A stretch of DNA of 64,000 nucleotides from Isoetes taiwanensis (lineage: Eukaryota > Streptophyta > Lycopodiopsida > Isoetales > Isoetaceae), in NCBI GenBank assembly GCA_021234155.1, contig JAJEKV010000022.1:8341961-8405960 (forward strand), in the 5' to 3' direction. The translations under genes were made by a program, and so were the position numbers. The notes beneath the pieces are model-generated. The model made no database searches, had not been told where the DNA came from, and was given only the letters and a program-made list of their open reading frames with translations. Of this stretch, positions 21,022-31,299 are shown in pieces (position 1 is the first letter of the stretch; each line of letters begins with the position of its first letter).

Positions 21022-22631
21022 ATGCCTTGTTATAAGTTGGCAGCAAAAATTAATGACCCACGTTGGCTTAACGTTAAGCACTCTTTTATTTCCATGCATT
21101 GGCTATTTTTGCATTCTAAGCCGAGCACAGAAGTGGGCATGTGGTTCAGGAACTCCATTTGCTCCTTGCGACGACTTCGTTTTGGAGCTTGCTGCTTAGA
21201 AAATTCTTTGTCGGCCCTCTCCTCTAATGCATTCATTTGCAAAAATCGCATTCCAGAGTGCCTATTAATCCCTCAGAGCTCGAACCACAGTCCAGATTTT
21301 GCCGGAGCCCGAGCCACGACCCTGTTCTTTGCTTGGTTCTCCTGCCTTCTAAGAATAGTTGTTTTTATGAAAGGGCAAATCCCACACATGATTTTTAAGG
21401 TTGTGTTGCAGGTGATTAATTGCCGAAGGCTCTTGGTCGATGCATGTTTTTATGCATGAAGAACCACAAACAGGCTGTGCTTCTTGTTGGGGACCTGCTC
21501 TGCGACTTCATTTTGAGAAGGGAAGAGAATGCTGCTGGTGTTAAATCGGGCCAAGATGCCTGTGGGCTATGTGCCAAAACCTGTAGCAGAGAATCAGGTT
21601 TACAGGGATGAGTAAATAATGCCCTTTGCTCTGCTGGTTTCGATTTGATTGGCTACTTATTCATGAAGATCCTGAGCAATTTGTTAAGACTGTTGTGATC
21701 AATCTTCCGCATTTGACCATGGCTTTGTTGGGTTTAATTTGTATTACCTCCTTTGATGGGGTTTCTTTGTCTGAAATGGTTAAGCTCCCATAGAACTCAG
21801 ATATGGTGATGTGAATTAAGAAATTTATGGGAAACAAGCAGCCACGAAAAATGATAAGCTCTGAATCAGAATTCGAGTTGGATATAGCTTCTGTAAGTAT
21901 TTGTATTTACTTTTATTCCTGGATCATACTGCGCTTGCTTTTAGATATTATTACTTGAATTCGTTGTGCCATCAGTGCCTGCATTATTCTTTTTCAAGCA
22001 TTTGATTCGATTCAGTGGATGCCCCTCTGGTAGTTATCTCCAGTTAGAAGAGGAATTACAGCATTTGGTACTAAAAATGGGTCACCAAGAGCATATTCTT
22101 AGGATTCAGATCTATAACTTTGGAAGCTCATAGTAGAAATTTGCGCTCTCTTTAAATGTTTTTGAATAGTTTAATCTGGAAATAGCTGTGGACCTATCAC
22201 AAGTTCATGCATCTTTCTCATAGTATAGGGTTGCGAATGCACTGTCATGGTTTTGATTGTATTAAGGTGGGCTTGCTTTATATGGAGAGAAGCTTCAAAA
22301 CCACAGAACACTCAGATACAAAGACTTGCGATATTGCTACAGTTAGAGAAGCACATCATTTTCAGCATATTTCATCTTCACCTTTCACCTTGATCTTAAA
22401 GAATGATCTGAATTCTAGATATATGAAGCAGGGATCTGTTGTTGTCTGATCCTGCTTTGCCCCTTTTGTTTGGTTTTGTAGATAGTTGTCTGAACTACCA
22501 AGTACATGTGCCAAAATTCGTGTGCAAAATATTATGCTTGGGTGGAGAAGCAACCTCTGTTTGCTGGGTTTTAGGATCTGCGTTCAACTATTTTGATGTG
22601 AGCAAGATTGGCTAGATGCTATTTTCTATAG
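21022..22631. other. Non-coding part of copy A, no gene recognised
   Basis: Frames at 21022-21459 and 22207-22449 are not recognisable, and the equivalent frames in copy B (60414-60731, 61632-61853) differ by indels. This argues that they are not under coding constraint. It could be intron or 5' flank of the LSD1-like fragment. Confidence 0.4.
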
Positions 22632-23319
22632 GAAAACTATTCATACCATAAGATATGGAAGTGGTGGTGTGCAGGTTATTACAGCAGACCAAGTATTTGA
22701 AGGAGATATGGTGTTGTGTACAGTTCCTCTTGGAGTTTTGAAGCGTAGAACTGTAACTAGTTTTGGGCGATTGGCTGACAACCCACCTAGAAGGGGAGAG
22801 GTCTTCCTCTTCTACAGTTATGCTGCAGTATCCGGAGGTCCACTTCTAATTGCTCTTGTGGCTGGTGAAGCTGCTATAAACTTTGAGAAAATGCCATCTC
22901 TGAAGGCAATCCAGCGCATCTTATCTGTTTTGAGAGGTATTCATCATCTGTTACTATTAAATATAGTTTCATCTGTCTTTAAAACATGTTTTTCTATAGC
23001 TTTAAAATTGGCTCATCAATCTTTGTCTGTTTCTCTGCAGCAATTTATCAACCGAAAGGAATATCTGTTCCTGATCCCATGTGTGTAGATGATGGGGTAT
23101 TGTTATGGATCATATTCTAATGTTGCAATTGGGGCATCTGGAGATGATTACGACATCTTGGCAGCAAGTGTAGGTGATAATCTCTTTTTTGCAGGCGAGG
23201 CAATTAGTCGTCGTTATCCTGCAACCATGCATGGTGCCTTTTTGAGTGGATTGAGGGAAGCTGGTAATATGGCAGCGCAAGCGGCAACAAAAGTGGCACC
23301 ACCCAAGCTTCCAAAAGAC
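22632..23319 (+). pseudogene. LSD1-like histone demethylase fragment (LDL/FLD type)
   Basis: The fragment encodes part of the C-terminal amine-oxidase domain of a plant LSD1 homologue, a flavin enzyme that removes methyl groups from histone H3 lysine 4. After an acceptor-like CTATAG it reads IRYGSGGVQVITADQVFEGD and MVLCTVPLGVLKRRT, then FGRLADNPPRRGE, FLFYSYAAVSGGPLL and ALVAGEAA to 22936. A GT-AG intron (22937-23040) is followed by IYQPKGISVPDP, a frame loss, and then [21 protein letters not shown] and [16 protein letters not shown]. The FAD-binding end motif is present. About 65 residues usual between GVLK and FGRL are missing, probably a lost exon. Most of the gene is absent, so it cannot make an active enzyme. 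Confidence 0.82.
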
Positions 23320-24595
23320 GTGCATTCATATGCAGCTGTTCTGGCAGATATTAGAGTTCAACTTTCTGTATCCCTTTTTTAAAACCTTCATACTGTCTTT
23401 ATTAAGTATCACATTATTGTCTTCAATGCTTAGAGCTCTGCAGGGTTGTTAATCTGTGTATTTTTATCTTCGTGTTGCCCCACCGTTCATCACATTGAGG
23501 TTATTTGCACATTTTAAATGCCTGTTCTTTTTTCTTCAAACGTCACACGATTTTTTTACGTGCGGTTTTACATTTCTCTTATTTACATGAGGTCTTCAGT
23601 GGTGACAAGCATATGGATCTGAACGGAATACATATGCCCACATTGCATGGCACAGCAGCACAAAACTAGATTTTATAATATTAAAGTTATCTTCTATGGT
23701 CTGCTATCCCAAGTCAATACGTACATTCCCTTTTAAAAAGGTCAGAGCTAAAATCAGATGTTGCTGCACAATCAGCCCTTATTCATATGTATTCCAGGTG
23801 GAGCAGTCTTGGAAGCGCGCGTGCAGTGTTTGAGAATTTTGCTCATTTTGATGGCAGGAGCTTATGTTGTCATTGTTTCACTCCTAGGTATTGCTGTTAT
23901 AATTTTTAGCTTCTTATTATGAATTCTTCTTTAGCAGATAAAATGGGGCTGGTAAAACCATTCAGGCAATGGCCTTTTTTGCCCACCTTGCAGAGGTTGG
24001 TTCTGTAGAATTAAGCCTCTCACTAGTGCACCTGCTTCAGTCTTGAGTAATTGGACAACACAAGTCCACCTGCTTCAGTCTTGAGTGATTGCTTATTCTG
24101 TGGCCTCGCTTTTTAATGCAGACATTTCTTAGGCTGTTGGCAGTCTTAAAGTGTATCATGTTACTATGTATCGCAGATTAAATGGTGAATGTGAATTTTG
24201 CAGTTTCACTATTGGCAGTTCTTCTAAAGCTAGGCCTTGTATAAAAACCATCTCCTGTCACTGATCATATTCAAGTGGGCTCATCACAATGCAAAAGTCA
24301 AAGACTGTTTTTCCTGCTACATAGTTTGCTGGCAAATGCTTTTCTCTCTGCGTTGTGTTCCTGGTTCCTGCACACACTATGCGGTCAGTAAAAAATGTAC
24401 AGTTAGATGTGGCATTGTCTTTGAAAACATTGTGTCATTCTCGTATTGCTATGAAACTGTTGTTATCGGTATGTGATGTTTTTTATCTCAATGAAGTTGA
24501 TTGTGTGCGGCTTCTCATAGCTTCTCATCAGGAGGTACTTTACTCACCTTTGTCAAGGTTGCAAATAAGGGTCTAACTAATTTGGTCTCAATCAG
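23320..24595. other. 1.24-kb stretch present only in copy A
   Basis: No gene is recognised. It contains a short internal duplication of 'cacctgcttcagtcttgagt' (24028 and 24066). Its absence from copy B defines either a deletion in B or an insertion in A; I see no target-site duplication. Confidence 0.5.
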
Positions 24596-24888
24596 TGGAA
24601 CCTCCTAGGGCGTGAGCCATTAGAGATACTTCGCCTTGCTGCAGGCCTTTGGTTCACTGAACGGAGAGCTCTGATAACTTCGCTGCAGCTATTAGTTCGA
24701 GTATGGTTTTTTTTTTTCTCTGTCAAGGTTTTCGTTGGAGAAGCTCAATTTCTGATGCAAACTTATGGCAGGGCAGGCTGTTGTGCTAGATGAAGAACTT
24801 GACCAGGAGTTTGTAGCTGATATTAGACAGTATGTAGAAGGCCTAATTCATTCTGGGCTGCGGAAATGCCTTAATTGCTCTCATTAAG
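24596..24888 (+). pseudogene. NUP205-like nucleoporin fragment
   Basis: Two exons are readable: 24596-24700 ([20 protein letters not shown] then TERRALITSLQLLVR, ending at a GT donor) and 24772-24888 (AVVLDEELDQEFVADIRQYV then EGLIHSGLRKC). One extra base near 24872 breaks the frame before what would be LIALIK. From memory this resembles the N-terminal part of plant NUP205, a scaffold protein of the nuclear pore inner ring. That protein is near 1,900 residues, so this is a small captured or relic piece. The same frameshift is in copy B, so it predates the duplication. Confidence 0.62.
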
Positions 24889-25817
24889 GTACTCCAAATT
24901 TATGTCTTTTGACATTGAAGCCACCTCTGGACGAAGCACAGATATTTGAAAGAAATAGAAAGAGAGAGCTTTATTAAACATGCACGGGAGACCCATAACT
25001 CCTCTAATATCATGAAATTCCCTTTTCTTTGGGAAGCGTCTTTTGTTGTGACTCATCATCAACAAGCTTCTACACCAAGTTCACTCCTTTGCATGGCAAG
25101 TTCATAAAGCAATACACATTTCTGGTTATAGTACTTCATGAGTTGCTGCAAGGTTGTTGGGTGCCTGAAAGATAATGATTTCCCTTTTTAATAGGTAGCA
25201 AATATTCTGATTTTCACAGTTTAGTTTGAGCAAAAATGAGTTCTTTTTTTTGGCAGGATGGAGTATATGTTCAACATGGTAGCTACAGAATGACAAATAG
25301 CTAGGTCTACATTTTAATATTATAGAAGCGCTTCATCAATGTAGGTGAGTTTTTATGCAAAATGTTGATGCAAAATGTATTTGTTGCAGATTCCATCTTG
25401 CTTAAAGAAGCATTATATATCTTCTTGCAGAACTAGAGTTTATGGAGCCTGCTCGAAACAAGAAAATGGCATTCCAGGGAGTGTGAGCAATCTAGAAAAA
25501 AGCATTTTGGCAATCTAGCAGAGCAATTTACCAATGTTTATGCATAAATCCACACTTCTGGCTGCAACAAAGGATAAATCATCTAAAAATTTGCTAGAAC
25601 TCAGAAGACACAGAAAAATTACTAGACAGATCCTTTGGCGAATCCTTTGCTGCTGCGAAATGCAGCCTGGGTAATGTCTTATGCGGGGAATAATAAGCAA
25701 AGAAACGAGAGGAAGCCGTAGGCGTATACTGCTGATGCCTGTGCTGCTGCCAAAGAGAAGATAAATTGTCACCCATTTGCATTTGCGGATTACTTTGTTT
25801 ATACTTAACTATTGACA

Positions 25818-26222
25818 GATGTCATTGGAGTTGTCTTGAATGTTTGTGATGTGGTGCAGGTCAAAAGAAAATATGATAATAAGGAGATTCCCAAGCGAGA
25901 CATCACTATTTTAGATAGCAGGTACACTGTACAACTGCGAATATAAGTGAAGTCTTATTGTCATCCATTGCTAACAAAGGTGCATGTTCTGCAGCCAGAG
26001 TACTGTGGTTCTAAGCCTTTGGGGTGAATTTGCACTAAAAGATGGAGCAATGTTGTTGCAAATGCTCCATGACAAGCCAATAGTCGCAATTGCACATATT
26101 AGAGCAAAGAATTTCCAAGGCAATTGCAGTCATTTTTTTATGTCATTCTGAAGTACAATATTTGATGTTTGTGTGGTACTGCCAACAGGAGTCTCGCTGT
26201 CAAAATTTGTGGCAGAGGGTGT
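25818..26222 (+). pseudogene. RPA1-like fragment, OB fold B exons
   Basis: Exon 25818-25921 reads VIGVVLNVCDVVQVKRKYDN then KEIPKRDITILDS. Exon 25995-26120 reads STVVLSLWGEFALKD then LLQMLHDKPIVAIAHIRAKN. A third begins at 26189 with VSLSKFVAEG and then loses similarity. Intron positions and phases equal those of the Helitron RPA-like gene at 11067-11440 (after LLD/S and after SFE/G), and the second intron here again seems to start with GC. Whether the source is host RPA1 or another Helitron's RPA cannot be told. Lacking the other OB folds, it is not functional. Confidence 0.78.
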
Positions 26223-26384
26223 TTTGGCGCCAATTATGGCGATGGATTTTATCAAAGCAGCGTGAACAGGTGGACAGATTGCAGCACACCCATGCCGGAT
26301 AAATGGATTATGGTTGCTATGGCCTGCAAACGAATAGATTCTTCAGTTGCTCCAGCCGCAGTGTTTTCTTCTGTAAGTCTGGAT
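26200..26384 (+). other. Exon-like open stretch, unknown protein
   Basis: One frame reads GCFGANYGDGFYQSSVNRW and then MPDKWIMVAMACKRID before a possible GT donor near 26371. It has protein-like composition and overlaps the point where RPA similarity ends, as if a different exon had been joined there. I do not recognise it. Confidence 0.35.
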
Positions 26385-26651
26385 GGTATTTAGATTTTTC
26401 TATTTTGAGTCTTGGCAATTTTTGGACTGTGTCGTGAAGCTATTTTCCAGCAGAGGATGCATATTTTCCTGCATATTCGAGTTTCTCTCAGATGATCCAG
26501 TTCATGTGCACTGTTTTGACTTTGTAGAGAATGGATTGTCAATTTGCCCTTGCCCATGGAAGTATTTAAGGCAAAAATGTTGCTATTATGGCATTGTGAC
26601 GGGATTTCTGTATTTATTGGCCCAAGCAAAACGAAGCAAACATATAATACG

Positions 26652-28494
26652 AATATAGATAGACACTATGTCCGACCTACCAAAGAACGAAAAGAAAATA
26701 AGCGAGATAATAGCAGAAGAGGAGGCCAGCTTTGGCAGAACTATTTTAAAGGTATTTATCACTGTCTATTTTCCTGTGTGTCGATAGTTCTGCATTTGGT
26801 AATAAATCAGTATTGTATTTGCTGCAGGGAATTGCACAATTCCAAAAGAGATCTCTAAAGTGGAAATGGAAAGTTGGATGGCAAGGTATTAAAAAAAAAA
26901 AGTCTGCAATGGATGAGGCTAGAGAAAAAGCCAGAAGTGCACATGGAAAGGCAATGATTGTAAATGTTGTTTGTAAAAGCGGGGTTTGTTCGTTGATGCT
27001 TATAATTGTTCATTTAGCTTGCTGGAGGTCTTTTACCTATGGAGGCGTAGTTTACCTCCCTCAATTACGAAAGTTCAAAGGCTGCGCAGGGACAGTGTAA
27101 ATTTGTTCATTGTCATGCCGGATCCGCTTTATGTGTAGTTTATGATTCTTTGTTTGCTTTTTAACATTCGTGTTTTGCAAGGATTTCCTTGACATTTCCC
27201 CCAGATCTTTGAAATGGATGCTCTTTCGGCTATGCATGACGGAGTTTGTCTGTTTATTCTCTAAATGTTGCTTCCGGCTATGGCGAGGCTCGCAATTTGT
27301 TTGCGCGGTGAATTGTGGGCTCCCTTATATTGCCTTTGCACCTAACAACTTAAAAGCATGCATTCCAGAAATATTATCTCAAATCAGATGTCTTTATAAA
27401 AGGTGGTGGTTAGGCAATGTAAAAGGAATGTCATAATAATACAGGCAAGATATCAATGCAGGACCATGAGACAACTTTAAAAGCTATCTATATGGCTGAA
27501 GGTCTTAAAAGCTCTATTTCAGGAGTTGATGAAGTGGGGTTGATCATGTCATGCACCAGCTTCTATGCTGAACAAGGAGGTCAGGCAATGATCGATTCTT
27601 TATGATGATTTTGTCCTACCAGGTATCAGGTTAAGCATTTTGCTAAAACTTTGGTTGAAGTATGTTTTTCTTTCTAGTTCTGTCTCTTGAGGTAGTAGAT
27701 CTAATCAGAGATGTTTTTTCCATTTTTTTTTTTATTTTGGACCAAAAGATGCTATTGGTAACCTAGCTTCAAAATATATTTCAACATGCTTACCCATTGT
27801 ATGCCTACAAATTTATGACAGTGGATCATTATTAATTTCAATCGCAACTTTTGAAGTAAAGAATACTCAAATCTATGGCGATTACGTCTTGCACATAGGA
27901 GCACTTTTAGATTCAAATGATCAGATTTTTGTTGGCAATAAAGTTATTGCTAAGGTGCTCTATCCAGAATGATCTTAATTATATAGACCTTTGATTGTCT
28001 TTTTGCTTTAAACTGAGGAGCAACTTGCATGCTTGAGATTAACAATCTTGACATGACTTAGGTTGACTACAAAAAACGGGCAAAGGTCGCACCTAATCAT
28101 ACATGCACACATCTATTGAATTATGCTCTTTCATGAATGATGCCCAGGCTGATGTAATTTATTTAAGCGAACCTTGATTGTTTGACTGCAGGAGGTTCTT
28201 GGTGACCACGTCGACCAGAAGGGATCATTAGTTGCCCCAGATAAGCTGCGATTTGACTTCTTGCATGGTACGATAAATGCTTTTCCAGCGAGATTGTATC
28301 ATGGTCTGCTTATATAGTTTCTGAATGATAGGTAAACCTATCGATCCAAAGGATTTGGAAAGAATAGAATCCATTGTTGTTAAGCAAATCAAGGATGAGC
28401 TTCCAGTATATGCAAAGAAAGCAAGCCTTGAGGATGCTAAACAGATAATAGGTTTAAGAGCTGTGTTTTCAGAGACGAGCATTTCCTGTTATTA
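26652..28494 (+). pseudogene. Alanyl-tRNA synthetase gene fragment with introns
   Basis: Successive blocks match AlaRS, the enzyme that charges tRNA-Ala, in the correct order. They are: LPKNEKKISEIIAEEEASFG to 26751; GIAQFQK from 26828; AMDEAREKARSAHGKA near 26908-26955; DHETTLKAIYMAEGL to SFYAEQGG (27462-27584); then YGDYVLHIGALL and FVGNKVIAKV (27820-27954). They continue with [20 protein letters not shown] (28192-28266) and [15 protein letters not shown] to [10 protein letters not shown] (28331-28480). The blocks cover the end of the catalytic part and the start of the editing domain. Most are bounded by plausible GT-AG sites, so this is a genomic, not retroposed, piece. The N-terminal catalytic core and the C-terminal part are missing, and parts between blocks have decayed. 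Confidence 0.85.
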
Positions 28495-28896
28495 ACAGTG
28501 TTCTTGATTCAAGAGCAGAATCCTAATGATAAACCATCAATCATCCTCATGTGGAGTGGACATTATTCTTGGCAATTCTTTACTTGAGGTAGAGCATTAA
28601 GAGTGGCGACAGCCTTTAGTCTGCCAGGAGACTAGGAATGTTGTCCCAATTGCATCCGAGCTCACAGAACTCTAAATCTGCCAGTTTGCAACATGGAGGC
28701 TCTGCGGGTGGACTGGAAATTCCATAGCCAGCAAAATCTTGCTTCTTTTGTTGAAGTCTGTTCAATATTATGGTCCTTTTTTTGGATCTGGGAATTCTTC
28801 TTGTGTATAAGGAATGCGAAAGGCCCGGTGGCATATTTATTTTTAATAAATATGAGATGTTGTGATGCTCAAGTTTTTCTGTTTTGTTTCGCATAG

Positions 28897-28972
28897 ACGT
28901 ACATGATTGCAGAAAAACCATACTATCCCCCAGAGCTTGCCACACATGAGGCATCAAAGTTTAAACTTGGTG
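28897..28972 (+). other. Exon-like segment, unknown family
   Basis: Between a TTTCGCATAG acceptor and a CTTG/GTGCGT donor is an open 75-base stretch reading YMIAEKPYYPPELATHEASK. A possible following exon starts at 29036 (VLDLAYPEEE). It looks like a real exon, but I cannot name the family. Confidence 0.35.
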
Positions 28973-28989
28973 CGTGTTCAATTGGTTAT

Positions 28990-30540
28990 TGGAAATGATG
29001 CTAATTATGCTTGCACGTCTTATTTGGATGCACAGTTCTTGATCTAGCCTACCCAGAAGAAGAAAAATGTGACATTCATTACACACTAATAAGTTTTGTG
29101 ATTTAAAGCACTATTTACCAATAAATTGGCATGTTACGTTGTAAATAGTTGTTCTCTATTGATCATTGACGTTCCAGCATTTGGTCTTTCACTATTGCAC
29201 CACCCTTCTAGGAGATCTCTTTCTCTATTGTACCACCCTTCTAGGAGATCTCTGGTTAAGCATTCTGGTTGAACGAGCTTTTGACAATCATGTATTTGTG
29301 AAAATCCTTTCTATTCCTTGAGTATGTTATGCAAATAACTTGCGACACGAAATAGTTGAATTATGTCGTACATGTTGCCATTGGCGTTTTTTTTTTTTTT
29401 TTGAGTGTGAGAAAGGTGAGTTTGGGAATTCATTAGTAAAGAATAATGCCATTATGCTGAATTTTTTTGTGAATTCAAGAATTTTATTGACAAGCTCACA
29501 ACATGCCTAGAGAAGTGCGAATGCAAATTTCACCACATGGTATGTTCCTTCAAAATATTATTTGACAGTTAAAACTTCTCCATATATAGAACAAGAACGA
29601 ATAAATGGTCCTCCTTTTGGAATTTCCAAATTGATATTCTCTTGGATTTCGCCTAGTCATTTTAGACATTGTTGAGTGGCACCAAATATATTTGTTTGAG
29701 ACATTGTTGAGTGGCATAATTCTAGACATAGCTCACGCCATGCTACATTTTTATCTTTTTTGAATTAACTCTAGCATATTTGCTTTACATACAACATCTT
29801 TTGATGTATTTGTACATTGTGTTTGTGTGGTGTAAATGTACCCTAATATGCCACATGAAAGATATTGATCACTACCCCAATGTTTCATTGTTATATCTTT
29901 GGTCGACAAGATTTGGCTATTAAATCTTACAAGACCATTAACTGAACTATAGACTAATCTTATGCCCACCTCCCATTTGCATCTCTGCCCACACGTGCAA
30001 ACATTTAGAAACATTTTCACACATCTATTTAACCACACTTCATGTACATTGGTTTTAACTACCCATTACATTTACAAGCTTCGACAATGCCAAAGCGTTA
30101 TAAATAAGTAAACTACCATTGTCCTAAAGCAATAACTAATATCCTAAACTCTACACACTCCATTACCCTTTCTAGAGTTAGTACAGTAATGGTGTAATTC
30201 AAGTAAGATGCCATGGAACTCGGCTTAAAATGTGGAGTGTTAAATTATTTTGCACCGTGATAAAATGACCTAGGGTAACTAACAAAATTTTCACAAGTCT
30301 CTCTACCAAAAATTGCCCGCACATTTGATCATTATTTGGCCAATATTTTGGGTGGGAGTTTGACTAGAGGTTTGATAGAAATTGAAGCAAAAATTAACTA
30401 TGAGTTTCACCAGATCTTGATAGAGAGTTGATTGCGAGTACAACTTTCACTTTAACTTAAGTAGCCTTAATAGAATGCTGGTAACTTAGAAATCTTATAG
30501 AAATTTGGAAAGTTTATACTTCCCAGCGTATGTACATTCG
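28990..30540. other. No gene recognised
   Basis: There is a 37-bp tandem duplication around 29183-29252 ('ccacccttctaggagatctct' twice), a T-run at 29387-29402, and a repeated 'gacattgttgagtggca' phrase at about 29666 and 29701. No coding region can be supported. Confidence 0.4.
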
Positions 30541-30557
30541 ACTTCGTATCCTCCCTC

Positions 30558-30778
<221 letters not shown>

Positions 30779-30794
30779 GTTAACTCTGACCTCA

Positions 30795-30812
30795 AGGACG
30801 TGCTAATTTTCT

Positions 30813-30889
<77 letters not shown>

Positions 30890-30897
30890 CACGTCCT
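30795..30897. repeat. (TA)n tract enclosed by perfect 11-bp inverted repeats
   Basis: AGGACGTGCTA at 30795-30805 and TAGCACGTCCT at 30887-30897 are exact inverted repeats around about 37 TA units. The whole can fold into one hairpin. The left side matches 3457-3477. Confidence 0.88.
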
Positions 30898-30949
30898 ACG
30901 GTGCATGATCCCACGGAGCAAATTCCAATTTTAGCATGTTCCTATGGTG

Positions 30950-31270
30950 CAAGTTCGGATATTAGTTGGGATTCTTTTAGATTTTATCAAGATTCTCGTA
31001 GATTTTTTGTGATGTCATGAAGATTCTCTTAGATTCTCCTTAAGTTCTATGATATTCGAGTAGATTTGCTAGATTTGTTTGCATTTTATGATATTCTCTT
31101 AGATTGTGTTATATTTTTCTAAGATTCCATTAGATTTTATAAGAATTCCTTGGATTCTCTTAAATTTTGTGTGATTCCCTTAAATTCTTCAAGGCCTCAT
31201 GAAAATTTCTTTAGTTTCGATAAATTGGCTTATATTTTATGAGATTCCTTTAGGTTCTTTCAGATTCGAG
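30950..31270. repeat. AGATTC array (GAATCT family, reverse orientation)
   Basis: AGATTC and AGATTT words recur every 10-20 bases with pyrimidine-rich linkers. This is the reverse orientation of the arrays at 19.4 and 40.3 kb. Scattered copies continue near 31880 and 32340-32430. Confidence 0.75.
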
Positions 31271-31299
31271 CATTGTAGAATGTTCTAAAATATCATGTA

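Larger units (their letters stand above)
20611..25860 (+). repeat. Segmental duplication, copy A
   Basis: This segment matches 59998-64000 through most of its length, often exactly for hundreds of bases (for example 22700-23317 against 62080-62690). Copy A contains about 1.24 kb (23319-24558) absent from copy B, where the two sides are joined within GACGTTGCAAATAAGG. Copy B reaches the window end at the equivalent of about 25860, so the true duplication is longer. The segment carries LSD1-like, NUP205-like and RPA1-like exons. Confidence 0.93.

Noticed and set aside
28897-29080. Exon-like segment as an MT-A70 methyltransferase piece
   Set aside because: Only a loose resemblance around PPELATHEASKFKL; the catalytic DPPW motif is not present.
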